Position numbers and translations under genes: made by a program. The notes below the pieces were generated by a model. It did no database searches and was not told the origin of the DNA. It saw only the letters and a list, made by a program, of their open reading frames with translations. A stretch of 64,000 bases of DNA from Bacillus sp. FJAT-27445 (GTDB lineage Bacteria > Bacillota > Bacilli > Bacillales > Cytobacillaceae), in contig NZ_LMTI01000006.1 in assembly GCF_001510665.1 (NCBI RefSeq), forward strand, positions 149,844-213,843. Reading direction: 5' to 3'. This document shows, piece after piece, positions 50,172-58,338 of this stretch (its first letter is position 1; each line of letters opens with the position of its first letter).

Positions 50172-52163
50172 ATGAGTGTCCAGGATGGGATTCGGCAGCT
50201 GGTTGGGCGGCTGCGGCAGGACCAGTCTCCGCGCGGGTCGTGGGAGTATCCGTTTGAGACAGGGATTACCACGGACTGCTATATGATCATTTTATTAAGG
50301 TCGCTTGAGATTAATGATGAAAAGTTCATCAGGAAGCTTGCGGAGCGGATTTTGAGCCGGCAGGGGCGGAACGGGGCGTGGAAGCTGTTTTACGATGAAG
50401 GGGAGGGGAATGTGAGCGCGACGCTCGAGGCTTATTACGCGCTGCTTTATTCGGGCCTTTTTGAAAAAAGTGATGAACGGCTAGCTGCGGCGAGGCGGTT
50501 TGTCGTTGAAAACGGAGGGATTGCGAGGGCGCACTTGTTCACGAAGGTGATGCTGGCGATGACGGGGCAGATGAAGTGGCCGGGGTTCTTTCCGTTTCCG
50601 CTTGAGATGATGCTTCTGCCGCTGTCGTTTCCGGTGAATTTCTATAGTTTTTCGGTGTTCGGAAGGGCGAATTTGGCGCCGATTATGATTCTTGCGGACA
50701 GGAAGTTTCAGGTGATAACGGAGCGGAGCCTGGATTTGTCGGATTTAGGGGGGCGGGAGGACGAGGAGATTGAGCTGTTCCGGGATACGGATTCGTGGCG
50801 GTCGCTAGGGTCTTTTTTGAAAAATGGCCTGAAGACGCTTGTTGGGCTTCCGAATGAGGTTCATCGGCTGGCAACGGAGCGGGCGAAGAATTACATGCTG
50901 AACCGGGTCGAGGCGGATGGGACGTTTTTGGGGTATTTCAGTTCGACGTTCTTGATGGTTTTCGCGTTGATGGCGCTTGGATACAGGAAGGATGATCCGG
51001 TGATTCTATCGGCGGTGCGGGGATTGGCGGGGATGCGGACGGTTGCTGGCGGGCATTTGCATATGCAGTATACGACGGCCTCGGTGTGGAATACGGCGCT
51101 GGCGAACTACGCGCTGCAGGAGGCGGGGGTTCCGGCTGCGGATCCAATGGTGGCGCGGGCGAATGGGTATTTGCTGAGTCGGCGGCATTACCGGAATGGG
51201 GATTGGGTCGTTCATAATCGCAAGGCTTCTCCGGGCGGGTGGGGGTTCGCGGACAGCAATTCGATTCAGCCGGATGTGGATGATACGACAGCGGCTTTAC
51301 GGGCGATTTCGTGGAGTGTTTGGGCTGGGGGCGGTGCGGGCAAGGGTTTGGGTGATGAGTTTGGGCAGAGGACGGGGCCGGGAGTTGGGATGGGGTACGG
51401 GCCGGGAGTGGTTCCTGGATCCGGTGGAGCAGCGGGGATTCCAGATTACTCCGGTGCCTGGGAGCGCGGGGTGCGCTGGGTTTTGTCCATGCAAAACGAT
51501 GATGGCGGGTGGCCGGCTTTTGAAAGAAATACGAACAGCAAGCTGCTGACGCTTTTGCCGGTCGAGAAGGGGGAGTTTCTTTTAACAGACCCGTCTTCCG
51601 CGGATTTGACCGGGCGGACGCTGGAGTTTTTGGGCAACTATACAGCTTTGCCAAAGAGCGATTCGATGGTGAAGGCCGGGGTTCGCTGGCTTGTGAAGAA
51701 CCAGGAGAAGGACGGTTCGTGGTACGGGCGGTGGGGGATTTGCTACATTTACGGCACGTGGGCGGCGGTGACGGGGCTTCGTGCTGCAGGGATTTTTCCA
51801 TCGGAGCCCGTATTGTCACGGGCTGCTGCCTGGCTAAAGGGGATTCAAAATGCGGACGGTGGCTGGGGCGAATCGTGCTTGAGCGACAGCGCGAGGAAAT
51901 ATGTCCCGCTGGGCGCGAGTACGCTTGTCCATACGGCGTGGGCGGTCGATGCGCTGATTGCAGTGGCGGGGCGCGGGCGACCGACCGAAGAAATCAACGC
52001 TGGGGTTGTGTATTTGTTGGAGAATCTGGGGTCGGCGGACTGGCCAGAGGACTACCCAAAAGGGCAGGGAATGGCAGGCGACTTCTACATCCACTACCAC
52101 AGCTACCGCTACATCTTCCCACTGTTGGCTTTGGCGCACTACCGGGCGAAGTTTGGGGAGTGA
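50172..52163 (+). CDS. sqhC: Squalene-hopene/sporulenol-type cyclase
   Basis: The 663-residue enzyme is a class II triterpene cyclase. The catalytic acid motif DVDDTTA is at about 367, and several QW-type repeats are present (GAWKLFYDEGEGN, GGWGFADS, GGWPAFERN, GSWYGRWGICY, GGWGESC). In B. subtilis SqhC makes sporulenes from tetraprenyl-curcumene; hopene is the alternative product. Between the DVDD domain and the next QW motif lies a glycine-rich insertion (about 384-425, GGGAGKGLG... GPGVVPGSGG). The Bacillus enzymes (about 630 residues) do not have it, as I recall. ATG 50172 preceded by GAGGGTG. Ends GAG TGA within a family B repeat. Confidence 0.93.
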   Translation: MSVQDGIRQLVGRLRQDQSPRGSWEYPFETGITTDCYMIILLRSLEINDEKFIRKLAERILSRQGRNGAWKLFYDEGEGNVSATLEAYYALLYSGLFEKSDERLAAARRFVVENGGIARAHLFTKVMLAMTGQMKWPGFFPFPLEMMLLPLSFPVNFYSFSVFGRANLAPIMILADRKFQVITERSLDLSDLGGREDEEIELFRDTDSWRSLGSFLKNGLKTLVGLPNEVHRLATERAKNYMLNRVEADGTFLGYFSSTFLMVFALMALGYRKDDPVILSAVRGLAGMRTVAGGHLHMQYTTASVWNTALANYALQEAGVPAADPMVARANGYLLSRRHYRNGDWVVHNRKASPGGWGFADSNSIQPDVDDTTAALRAISWSVWAGGGAGKGLGDEFGQRTGPGVGMGYGPGVVPGSGGAAGIPDYSGAWERGVRWVLSMQNDDGGWPAFERNTNSKLLTLLPVEKGEFLLTDPSSADLTGRTLEFLGNYTALPKSDSMVKAGVRWLVKNQEKDGSWYGRWGICYIYGTWAAVTGLRAAGIFPSEPVLSRAAAWLKGIQNADGGWGESCLSDSARKYVPLGASTLVHTAWAVDALIAVAGRGRPTEEINAGVVYLLENLGSADWPEDYPKGQGMAGDFYIHYHSYRYIFPLLALAHYRAKFGE

Positions 52164-52206
52164 GGAAGTGAGGCAGTGAGGCAGGGGACGTTTGCTCTGC
52201 CTCACT
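52160..52206 (+). repeat. Family B repeat at the sqhC stop codon
   Basis: GAGTGAGGAAGTGAGGCAGT then GAGGCAGGGGACGTTTGC and TCTGCCTCACTG; the first TGA is the gene's stop. Confidence 0.93.
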
Positions 52207-52341
52207 GAAGGAGTAAAACTTGGGCCGGATTTCGTACTTCATCGGTTTTGGAAAGGAGCAGAGAACCTATCATGCTTGCTTCACTCAATTGAATACGCCA
52301 ATAGTATCCCGGTCCAGCCAGTCCGCCAGTTTACGCTCCAA

Positions 52342-52376
52342 AGAGCACCCTGTTTTTCGAAAATGGGGTGCTTTTA
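52342..52376 (+). terminator. Hairpin terminator
   Basis: AGAGCACCC / GGGGTGCTTTT with a 14-base loop. Confidence 0.65.
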
Positions 52377-52417
52377 TAATGAATAATATAGTGTGAAAAA
52401 TAAGAGAGTGATATGAT

Positions 52418-52446
52418 AGAGTTAATTACGGTTAACTCTTCTTTTT
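52418..52446 (+). terminator. Second hairpin terminator
   Basis: AGAGTTAA / TTAACTCTT followed by CTTTTTG. The rest of 52207-52588 shows nothing recognisable. Confidence 0.55.
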
Positions 52447-52588
52447 GTCTCCTTCAAATAAACGTAGTACTTCTATTATCCTTCATTATTTCATCAAAAT
52501 TCCCCTAGGTTTTACAATCTCTTATCGAAATCCGCTTTTAAACAAGTTTACATTTCACTCAGTAGCTATTTTTAAAAATATAAAAAAA

Positions 52589-52619
52589 TGAGGCAAAGGG
52601 TATGACCCTTGCTTCACTT
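52589..52619 (+). repeat. Family B palindrome immediately upstream of the RAYT gene
   Basis: ATGAGGCAAAGGGTATGACC and CTTGCTTCACTTGG; the repeat ends at the ribosome binding site of the RAYT gene. Confidence 0.88.
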
Positions 52620-52630
52620 GGAGGTGCTTT

Positions 52631-53410
52631 TTGTTGGCGCGGTTGGCTAGGGTTAGGAGTCGGAGCGGGGTATATCATGTGATGTTGCGGGGGGCGAATC
52701 GGCAGGAGATTTTTCATGATGAACAGGATCGATTGGAGTTTTTAAGGATTTTGAAAAAATACCGGGAACAGGCTGATATGAAGGTGTTTGCATGGTGTTT
52801 GATGGGGACGCATGTTCATCTTCTTTTACAAGAAGGAACGGAAAGCCTTTCTCAGACAATGAAGCGGATTGCGGTCAGCTATGCGCTGCTATACAACTGG
52901 AAATATGGGACAACTGGGCATCTGTTTGAAAACAGGTTTAAAAGTGAATGTGTTGAAATGATTCCATATTTATTGACTGTTGTCCGGTACATTCACCAAA
53001 ATCCTGTTAAGGCCGGGATTGCCAGCCGGGGAGAAGATTGGAAATGGAGCAGTTGCAGGGCCTATTATGATCCTGTCCATCATTTTCGAAAATGGCTTGA
53101 TTGCGGTATTGTTCTCGGATTTTTCTCTGGAAACCCAGCCATAGCTCAGAAGGAGTTTAAGCTTTTTAACGAAAAATTCAGCGATGAACAATGCCTTGAG
53201 GAAACAGCAACAGTACGGCGTTTACCTGATGAAAAGGCGAGGCAGGAAATCAAAAACCTGCTTGGAACAATTGAAATCCCACAAGTAAAAACCCTCCCCA
53301 AACTTCAAAGGGACGACCTTCTCCGACAAATTAAAACCATAAACGGACTTACCCAACGGCAGGCAGCCAGAATACTTGGCATCTCCCCAAATCTCATTTT
53401 TAGGGCTTGA
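52631..53410 (+). CDS. REP-associated tyrosine transposase (RAYT, Y1/HUH family)
   Basis: The 259-residue protein is a Y1 (HUH) transposase of the REP-associated (TnpA-REP) type. The metal-binding HUH motif is MGTHVHLLLQEG (about 58-69), the catalytic tyrosine is in LLTVVRYIHQNPVKAG (about 118), and the N-terminus RSRSGVYHVMLRGANRQEIF is family-typical. A C-terminal helix-turn-helix GLTQRQAARILGIS extends the domain. RAYTs mobilise short palindromic REP repeats. Flanked immediately by family B palindromes on both sides. TTG start with GGAGG seven bases upstream. IS200 proper is ruled out by length and context. Confidence 0.92.
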   Translation: MLARLARVRSRSGVYHVMLRGANRQEIFHDEQDRLEFLRILKKYREQADMKVFAWCLMGTHVHLLLQEGTESLSQTMKRIAVSYALLYNWKYGTTGHLFENRFKSECVEMIPYLLTVVRYIHQNPVKAGIASRGEDWKWSSCRAYYDPVHHFRKWLDCGIVLGFFSGNPAIAQKEFKLFNEKFSDEQCLEETATVRRLPDEKARQEIKNLLGTIEIPQVKTLPKLQRDDLLRQIKTINGLTQRQAARILGISPNLIFRA

Positions 53411-53454
53411 GTGATGCAGAGGAAACGTCCCCTGCCTCACTGCCTCACTGCATC
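53410..53454. repeat. Family B repeat immediately downstream of the RAYT gene
   Basis: GTGATGCAGAGGAAACGTCC CCTGCCTCACTGCCTCACTG. It lies between the RAYT stop and the convergent BLMT-like gene. Confidence 0.92.
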
Positions 53455-53830
53455 AAACGTTCTCATAAAATACAATTCTATTGCCGAATGGGTCGCCAAC
53501 ACGGACCTCGCGGGTATGCCAAGGGGTTGTTTCGATGCCGGGACGGGCATATTTGTATTGCTTTGAAATAAGGTTTGAATGGAGTAACTCTATGTTTTCG
53601 ACTTCAATTCTGATTGCAGCTCCAGGACAGCAATCTCCGTAGTTCTCAGAAAGGTGAATGATGCAATTATCATAGGAAATTTGCATGTATAAAGGCAGAT
53701 CGTCTTCAAATCGATGCTCCCAATCTACCTTGAATTCCAAAAATGATAAGTAAAACTCTTTGGCTTTTTCTTCATCAAAAATACGCAGGATTGGGATTGG
53801 GCTTTTCATATTAATATTAGAGGTGGTCAA
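53453..53830 (-). CDS. Glyoxalase/bleomycin-resistance-like (BLMT) protein
   Basis: The 125-residue protein resembles BLMT-type single-module VOC proteins: SPIPILRIFDEEKAKEFYLSFLEF at the start, DLPLYMQISYDNCIIHL in the middle and the C-terminal REVRVGDPFGNRIVFYEN. Related proteins sequester bleomycin; many are uncharacterised. TTG at 53830 lies nine bases after AAGGAG, whereas the ATG at 53839 touches the site, so the TTG start is preferred. It ends inside a family B repeat shared with the RAYT gene. Confidence 0.8.
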   Translation of the reverse strand: MTTSNINMKSPIPILRIFDEEKAKEFYLSFLEFKVDWEHRFEDDLPLYMQISYDNCIIHLSENYGDCCPGAAIRIEVENIELLHSNLISKQYKYARPGIETTPWHTREVRVGDPFGNRIVFYENV

Positions 53831-53922
53831 TTCCTTCATCTCCTTATTCTTTTGAAGATAGTCATTCTTAATCTTTCATATCTAGGCTCAGTCGATGCCA
53901 AGAAAACAAACTGACATAATTT

Positions 53923-53959
53923 TAACGTTTTAGTTACAGGCTAGAAAGGTAAAACGTTA
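53923..53959 (+). promoter_or_regulatory. Perfect inverted repeat upstream of the 92-aa gene
   Basis: TAACGTTTT - 19 bases - AAAACGTTA; the right arm ends five bases before the ribosome binding site. A dyad operator or a leader hairpin affecting translation. Confidence 0.45.
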
Positions 53960-53974
53960 GAAAGGGGTGATTTC

Positions 53975-54253
53975 ATGGCAGACAATGTTTCGCTTCCGGA
54001 ATTTGTCTCACGTGTTAATGAGGCGGAAGGGCAACCGGTTATTCATTTTAACGAGAAAGAAATTCGCCCTGACGGGATGGCCATCGCCGATGAGGACAGC
54101 ACCACGGGGGCCAGCATAAACTTGCATGTGCAGCTCCAGCTGGAAACGCCGTCTGAAACAGTCGTCTATGAGAACATGTACGACAATCAAGTCGAATATG
54201 AAGAGGATATCAAAATTATCAAAGAGTTACTAAAGGACACAGGCTCTTTATGA
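53975..54253 (+). CDS. Hypothetical acidic protein (92 aa)
   Basis: I do not recognise this protein. It begins MADNVSLPEFVSRVNEAEG, is acidic and soluble, with a beta-rich middle (SINLHVQLQLETPSETVVYENMY) and a helical C-terminus (EEDIKIIKELLKDTGSL). AAAGGGGTG precedes the ATG. An inverted repeat lies just upstream and a terminator downstream, so it is an independent transcription unit. No neighbour suggests a role. Confidence 0.65.
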   Translation: MADNVSLPEFVSRVNEAEGQPVIHFNEKEIRPDGMAIADEDSTTGASINLHVQLQLETPSETVVYENMYDNQVEYEEDIKIIKELLKDTGSL

Positions 54254-54273
54254 ATGAGTTCTGGTAAAAGAAG

Positions 54274-54315
54274 TGAAGGCTCGCTAAGCAAACGGCTTGG
54301 CGGGCTTTCTTTTTG
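54274..54315 (+). terminator. Terminator of the 92-aa gene
   Basis: AAGGCTCGCTAAGC / GGCTTGGCGGGCTT with TTTCTTTTT tail. Confidence 0.75.
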
Positions 54316-54330
54316 AAAAATTCATAAAGG

Positions 54331-54369
54331 GTGAGGCAGAGGAAACGTCCCCTGCCTCACTGCCTCACC
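54331..54369. repeat. Family B repeat at the proC stop codon
   Basis: GTGAGGCAGAGGAAACGTCC then CCTGCCTCACTGCCTCACCC; on the minus strand proC ends GGG TGA at its edge. Confidence 0.93.
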
Positions 54370-55198
54370 CCACCTCAAATTGGCGGCTGAGCATGTTTCC
54401 AAGCCTTTGGGACTGGGCGGTGGCTTCTTTGATGCATTGGATAAGTGAGTCGTGGACCTGGTTGTTTTCAAGAACGCGGATGCCAGCTTCGGTTGTGCCG
54501 CCGGGGCTGGTGACTTCGTGCCGCAGCTGGCGGGAAGGCTTTTCGGAAGTCCGCAGCATTTCCGCGGCACCGAGCAGCGTCTGGACGATGAGCTCCTTGG
54601 CCAGGTGCCGTTCGAGGCCAATTTCGGTTGCGCTGTTTTCCATTGCTTCGACGAGGTAGTAAATATATGCCGGGCCGCTGCCTGACAATCCAGTGACCGC
54701 GTCAAGCTGGCTTTCCTCGACAAACGCGGCAAACCCAACGGTTTCAAACAGCGCTTTCGCCTGGTCCGCTTGCGCTGCGGTAACATGCGAGTTGAAGGCG
54801 AGGGCTGTGGCCGATTTTCCAATCGCCGCAGAAGTATTTGGCATCGCACGGACGATCGACAGTTTTTTATCCGCCATCCGTTCTATCGTCCCGATTGAAA
54901 GCCCCGCGAGTACGGAGATGATTAGCATATTTCCAGTCAAATGAGGCATGATTTTTTCCAATCCAGCCAGCGCGTCCTTCGGCTTCATCGCCAAAATCAC
55001 CGCTTCGGTACCTTCAAACAATGTTTCCTTATCGTACGTAACCGTCACACCATATTTTTCCCTAAGGTCGTTGAGGCGTTCCTGGTCGCGCCTGTTCGTC
55101 ACCCAGAGGTCCTCACTTTTCACAAGCCCATTCGCGGCAATCCCAGCAATCAGCGCCTCCGCCATCGAACCCGCTCCAACAAACACCACTTTCCCCAT
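54365..55198 (-). CDS. proC: Pyrroline-5-carboxylate reductase
   Basis: The 277-residue enzyme reduces pyrroline-5-carboxylate to proline with NAD(P)H, the last step of proline synthesis. It has the N-terminal dinucleotide motif VFVGAGSMAEALIAGI, the family signature SPGGTTEAGIRVLE (about 234) preceded by VTGLSGSGPAYIYYLVEAM (about 160), and typical length. ATG with AGGAGGGG upstream. A T-box riboswitch with a proline specifier (CCU) controls it, so expression rises when proline tRNA is uncharged. A family B repeat touches the stop codon. Confidence 0.95.
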   Translation of the reverse strand: MGKVVFVGAGSMAEALIAGIAANGLVKSEDLWVTNRRDQERLNDLREKYGVTVTYDKETLFEGTEAVILAMKPKDALAGLEKIMPHLTGNMLIISVLAGLSIGTIERMADKKLSIVRAMPNTSAAIGKSATALAFNSHVTAAQADQAKALFETVGFAAFVEESQLDAVTGLSGSGPAYIYYLVEAMENSATEIGLERHLAKELIVQTLLGAAEMLRTSEKPSRQLRHEVTSPGGTTEAGIRVLENNQVHDSLIQCIKEATAQSQRLGNMLSRQFEVG

Positions 55199-55261
55199 GG
55201 GAACCCCTCCTTTTTTTAAAAATCGCCATCAGCTTCTGACGGTAAAATGAATTAAAAAATA

Positions 55262-55548
55262 CAAAAAGGCCCTTCATCCGCAAAGGACGAAAGACCATTC
55301 TTCCGTGGTACCACCTTTATTCGCCTTTTTGTAAAAAAACCGGTCACCTAAACGGGCCAGCCACTTTTCCAAAAAAGCTCACTCAAATCCAGTATCGCCG
55401 GACACGCGGCCAGGTTTGCCTGGCAGCTCATAAGGTAGGTTCAATGGTCCAGAGGGCTGCGGAACCTTTCAGCCGGTGGGTCCCGCTCTCTTTCGCCGTA
55501 TTCCATCTACTGGCCTTACTCAACGCTCTGCACTATACATTTTTTGAA
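55262..55548 (-). ncRNA. Proline T-box riboswitch (proC leader)
   Basis: The T-box motif AAAGGTGGTACCACGG is near 55310 on the minus strand. It is followed by a terminator stem GGTCTTTCGTC / GATGAAGGGCC and TTTTTGTATTTTTT (about 55251-55290). Upstream lies stem I sequence AGAGAGCGGGACCCACCGG. A specifier-like GAACCTACC places CCU at 55437-55439, followed by A, consistent with a proline codon. The UGGU-type T-box end suits tRNA-Pro discriminator A. Confidence 0.88.
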
Positions 55549-55569
55549 TTTTCCGAAGTTTTAATTTTC

Positions 55570-55599
55570 ATTATGCTGGAATCGAAGGTTGTCTGTCAA
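55570..55599 (-). promoter_or_regulatory. Sigma-A promoter of the proC T-box transcript
   Basis: TTGACA (55594-55599 on the minus strand) with an 18-base spacer to CATAAT (55570-55575). Confidence 0.65.
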
Positions 55600-55620
55600 G
55601 GGATATCTTTTTTAAAAAAA

Positions 55621-55677
55621 TGAAGCAGGGGATGGGTCTTGAAGCAGTGAAGCAGGGGACGTTTCCATTGCATCATT
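55621..55677 (+). repeat. Family B repeat cluster upstream of the lipoprotein gene
   Basis: TGAAGCAGGGGATGGGTC and GTGAAGCAGGGGACGTTTCC followed by ATTGCATCATTCCG. Confidence 0.88.
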
Positions 55678-55890
55678 CCGTAATAAAGAACCAGGGAGAG
55701 ACAACGCTCCACTCAAAGTTCCTATGTGGCGGTGAAATAAATAAGAAGGAAATATAGAAAAATTTACAAATTCAGTTTATTTTCGAAATTTTTCTTTGCT
55801 ATAATAAAAGAGCTAAAATTGGTTCTTTTTACTATTAAAGTAAATAGTTGAAAGGCTAGGAAGCTATTTTGCTAAATATGGGGTGCTGGA

Positions 55891-57822
55891 ATGAATAGAA
55901 AGATAAGTAGAGGGTTACGGTTAGTTATACTCGCAATTATGTTTGTTCTATCAGGTTGTAGCGAGAAAGAGGCCCTTAGCCAAGAAAAGCCTAAGGTTAT
56001 CCATAATGATTTTCTATTTTATAAGCATGAGCTTCTAAGTGGAGAAGATGCCAGTATTGGTAGCCTGTATATTCGAAGCGACAAGAATGAACCTGAAAAA
56101 ATTTCTTCAAACGTGATGTATGGAACGGTTCAGTACATAAATGACAAAGAGAAGGTTCTTTTCATAAATGATGAAGGTGAATTATACGAATACACAAAAG
56201 GAAAAGAGAAATCGAAGCTTGCTGAGGATGTAGCTGATTTTGAAGTGAAAAATAAGGGCGAAATTATTACGTTTACATCAGACGATGGAGACCTCTATAT
56301 TTTTCGGGGGGAGTCGGAAAAAGAAAAGATTACCTCTAACGTTGCCCAATATGAGATTATTGGTGAATATGTCGTTTATATTGACGACGATGGTGATTTA
56401 TCCATGTATCATCTGACGGATAAACAGGAAAAGGAAATAGCGACAGATAGCAGCCATTTTGTAAATCTTGATGGACAGGATGAAATTGCATACCTGAATG
56501 AGGACCAAGCGCTATATTATTATAAGGCAGGGGAAGAAAACCCCATTAAAATTACAGGCAATGAGGTTGGCTTTAAACTTATTAAAAAGATTGGAAACAA
56601 TCTTATCTACCTAAATGTTGAAGACGATGATTCCCATGAACTTTTTTCATCGGAAATCAAAGAAGGAAGTTCCCCAATCAAGATTGCTTCGGATATTCGT
56701 AATTACAAGTTCAGTAACGGATATTATTATTATTTAAATTTTGATGGAAATTTGTATAAGAAAAAAGCAGGAGATAAGGACTCAAAGAAGCTGGCTAGTG
56801 ATGTGGCGAATTTTCAAATAAAGAAAGGCATCCTTTACTATGCAGATGAAGATAGTGCGCTCTATAAACTTGATGATAAAAAAGGCTCTCTAAAGGTAAA
56901 TTCGTCAGTTGAGTATTACGAGCTTACCGAGGATGGTGAGATTGTATACGAAACAAAGGATAAGGACCTCTATATTGGAGAAAAGAAAATCGCCTCCGAT
57001 CTGGATGGGTTTGAGTTGTTTTTTGAAAATATTGCCTATGTTTCCGAGAAAAAGTTGTATGTGATTGAAAAGATGGGAGACAAAAAGCTTATTGCGGATG
57101 ACCTGGACCGTTATTCGAATGTGTTTTACCAACGAGGAACGATCTTTACAAATACACTAGAACTCGATGACATTGCAGGTATATGGAGTTTGGATGGCGA
57201 GGAAGGATCCTACTTTTTGGAGATCGGGAAAGATGGGAAACTGAAATATCTTTTGAATGGGCACGAAGCGAAACTCAATGTCGATTACGCAACTTATGAC
57301 TCTATCTATGCAACTGTTGGTGACGAATATCAGTCATACTCCCTTCAAGGCGATGAACTGATTATTCGAAATAACGGAAACGAGTATTTTTTTCAGCCTT
57401 CAACAAAGGAAGCTGCGGATGCTTATGCTAAACAACTTCAAGAGCAGCAAGCCCGGGAGGAAATTTCATCTTTAATGGCTAAGTATCTTTCCGGGTTTGA
57501 AGATGCGGTTAGCTACGGGGATCCGGATTATATTACCGATTACATTGATACGAAAAGTAAATTGTATCAACAGCAATCGGACTTTGTAGTGGGCCTATAT
57601 GAAAAAGATATTAGGGAATACCTAAATGAGTATTCCATCGTGGAAGTTAAGGGAATTGGACCGGATGCATATAATGTGAAGGTATATGAATCTTGGAGGA
57701 TTTATCAAAACTATGATGCAAGTGAAAAGGAATTCGAAAATACGTATACAATTAAAAAGATTAATGGAAAATTCCTATTAATGGACTTAAAGGTGCAGGA
57801 AATGAAATCCGGAGGCATATAA
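55891..57822 (+). CDS. Lipoprotein with repeat propeller-like domain and TcaA-like C-terminus
   Basis: The 643-residue protein has a lipoprotein signal (LVILAIMFVLSGC, lipobox LSGC). A long set of similar 45-residue units follows (e.g. YINDEGELYEYTKGKE, DDDGDLSMYHLTDKQ, NEDQALYYYKAGEEN) that could form a beta-propeller. Near the end a region like the NTF2-like domain of TcaA proteins appears (about 530-640: LMAKYLSGFEDAVSYGDPDYI, YTIKKINGKFLLMDL). Function unknown; envelope sensing or stability is a guess. A weak GGGG site precedes the ATG. Terminator downstream. Confidence 0.75.
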   Translation: MNRKISRGLRLVILAIMFVLSGCSEKEALSQEKPKVIHNDFLFYKHELLSGEDASIGSLYIRSDKNEPEKISSNVMYGTVQYINDKEKVLFINDEGELYEYTKGKEKSKLAEDVADFEVKNKGEIITFTSDDGDLYIFRGESEKEKITSNVAQYEIIGEYVVYIDDDGDLSMYHLTDKQEKEIATDSSHFVNLDGQDEIAYLNEDQALYYYKAGEENPIKITGNEVGFKLIKKIGNNLIYLNVEDDDSHELFSSEIKEGSSPIKIASDIRNYKFSNGYYYYLNFDGNLYKKKAGDKDSKKLASDVANFQIKKGILYYADEDSALYKLDDKKGSLKVNSSVEYYELTEDGEIVYETKDKDLYIGEKKIASDLDGFELFFENIAYVSEKKLYVIEKMGDKKLIADDLDRYSNVFYQRGTIFTNTLELDDIAGIWSLDGEEGSYFLEIGKDGKLKYLLNGHEAKLNVDYATYDSIYATVGDEYQSYSLQGDELIIRNNGNEYFFQPSTKEAADAYAKQLQEQQAREEISSLMAKYLSGFEDAVSYGDPDYITDYIDTKSKLYQQQSDFVVGLYEKDIREYLNEYSIVEVKGIGPDAYNVKVYESWRIYQNYDASEKEFENTYTIKKINGKFLLMDLKVQEMKSGGI

Positions 57823-58338
57823 AAAAACATTTCTGCCTAGGGGAGACAATTTTATAAAAAACATCAAAGAGTGGATGGCCGCCCAGCCATCCTCTTGCAT
57901 TTTAAAAAAGTTATTACGGCATAACCCCATTCAAAAATAAGCGCTCCCAAATCTAATTTCTACAATATTCGGTAAATTCCTTCCTTTTTCGAAGGTGGAA
58001 AATTTGCCTCAGCCAAGTTGCTAGGCTCCTTTAAAAATGCACCTCTAAAACGTATCTTTTATGCATTTTTATTGGCGGATTTTGTTCTTTTATTTTGGGG
58101 GTTTTAGAGCTTTTCGCTGGAGGATTTTTGGCCGTGGGCATTGAATTTTCTATAGACTACCCCAGAATTCTTTTCCTCGTTATTGCTGCAATGCAAATTC
58201 ATCACGCAACAATATTCATAACAGCATTTTTAAAATATTCAGCTCATACACCACTGGGACGATTTTCTCGTTTTTGTGTTTTTTGCATATAGTGAGGGTA
58301 TGTGAGTAGAAAATGGACCGTCCGGGGCGGGGGGCCAG
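57823..58338 (+). other. Gene-poor stretch with a terminator and weak small ORF
   Basis: A terminator GAGTGGATGGC / GCCATCCTCTT lies at 57868-57903. From about 58030 to 58292 an open frame encodes hydrophobic residues (LFAGGFLAVGIEF, ILFLVIAAMQIHHATIF) without a clear start or ribosome binding site, possibly a fragment. Nothing else recognised. Confidence 0.5.

Noticed and set aside
52631-53410. Ordinary IS200 insertion
   Set aside because: The protein is 259 residues with a C-terminal HTH and is flanked by dispersed palindromes, fitting a RAYT rather than IS200 TnpA of about 150 residues.
58095-58292. 65-codon hydrophobic frame before the SH3b gene
   Set aside because: No ribosome binding site or clear start; retained only as a note under the gap feature.
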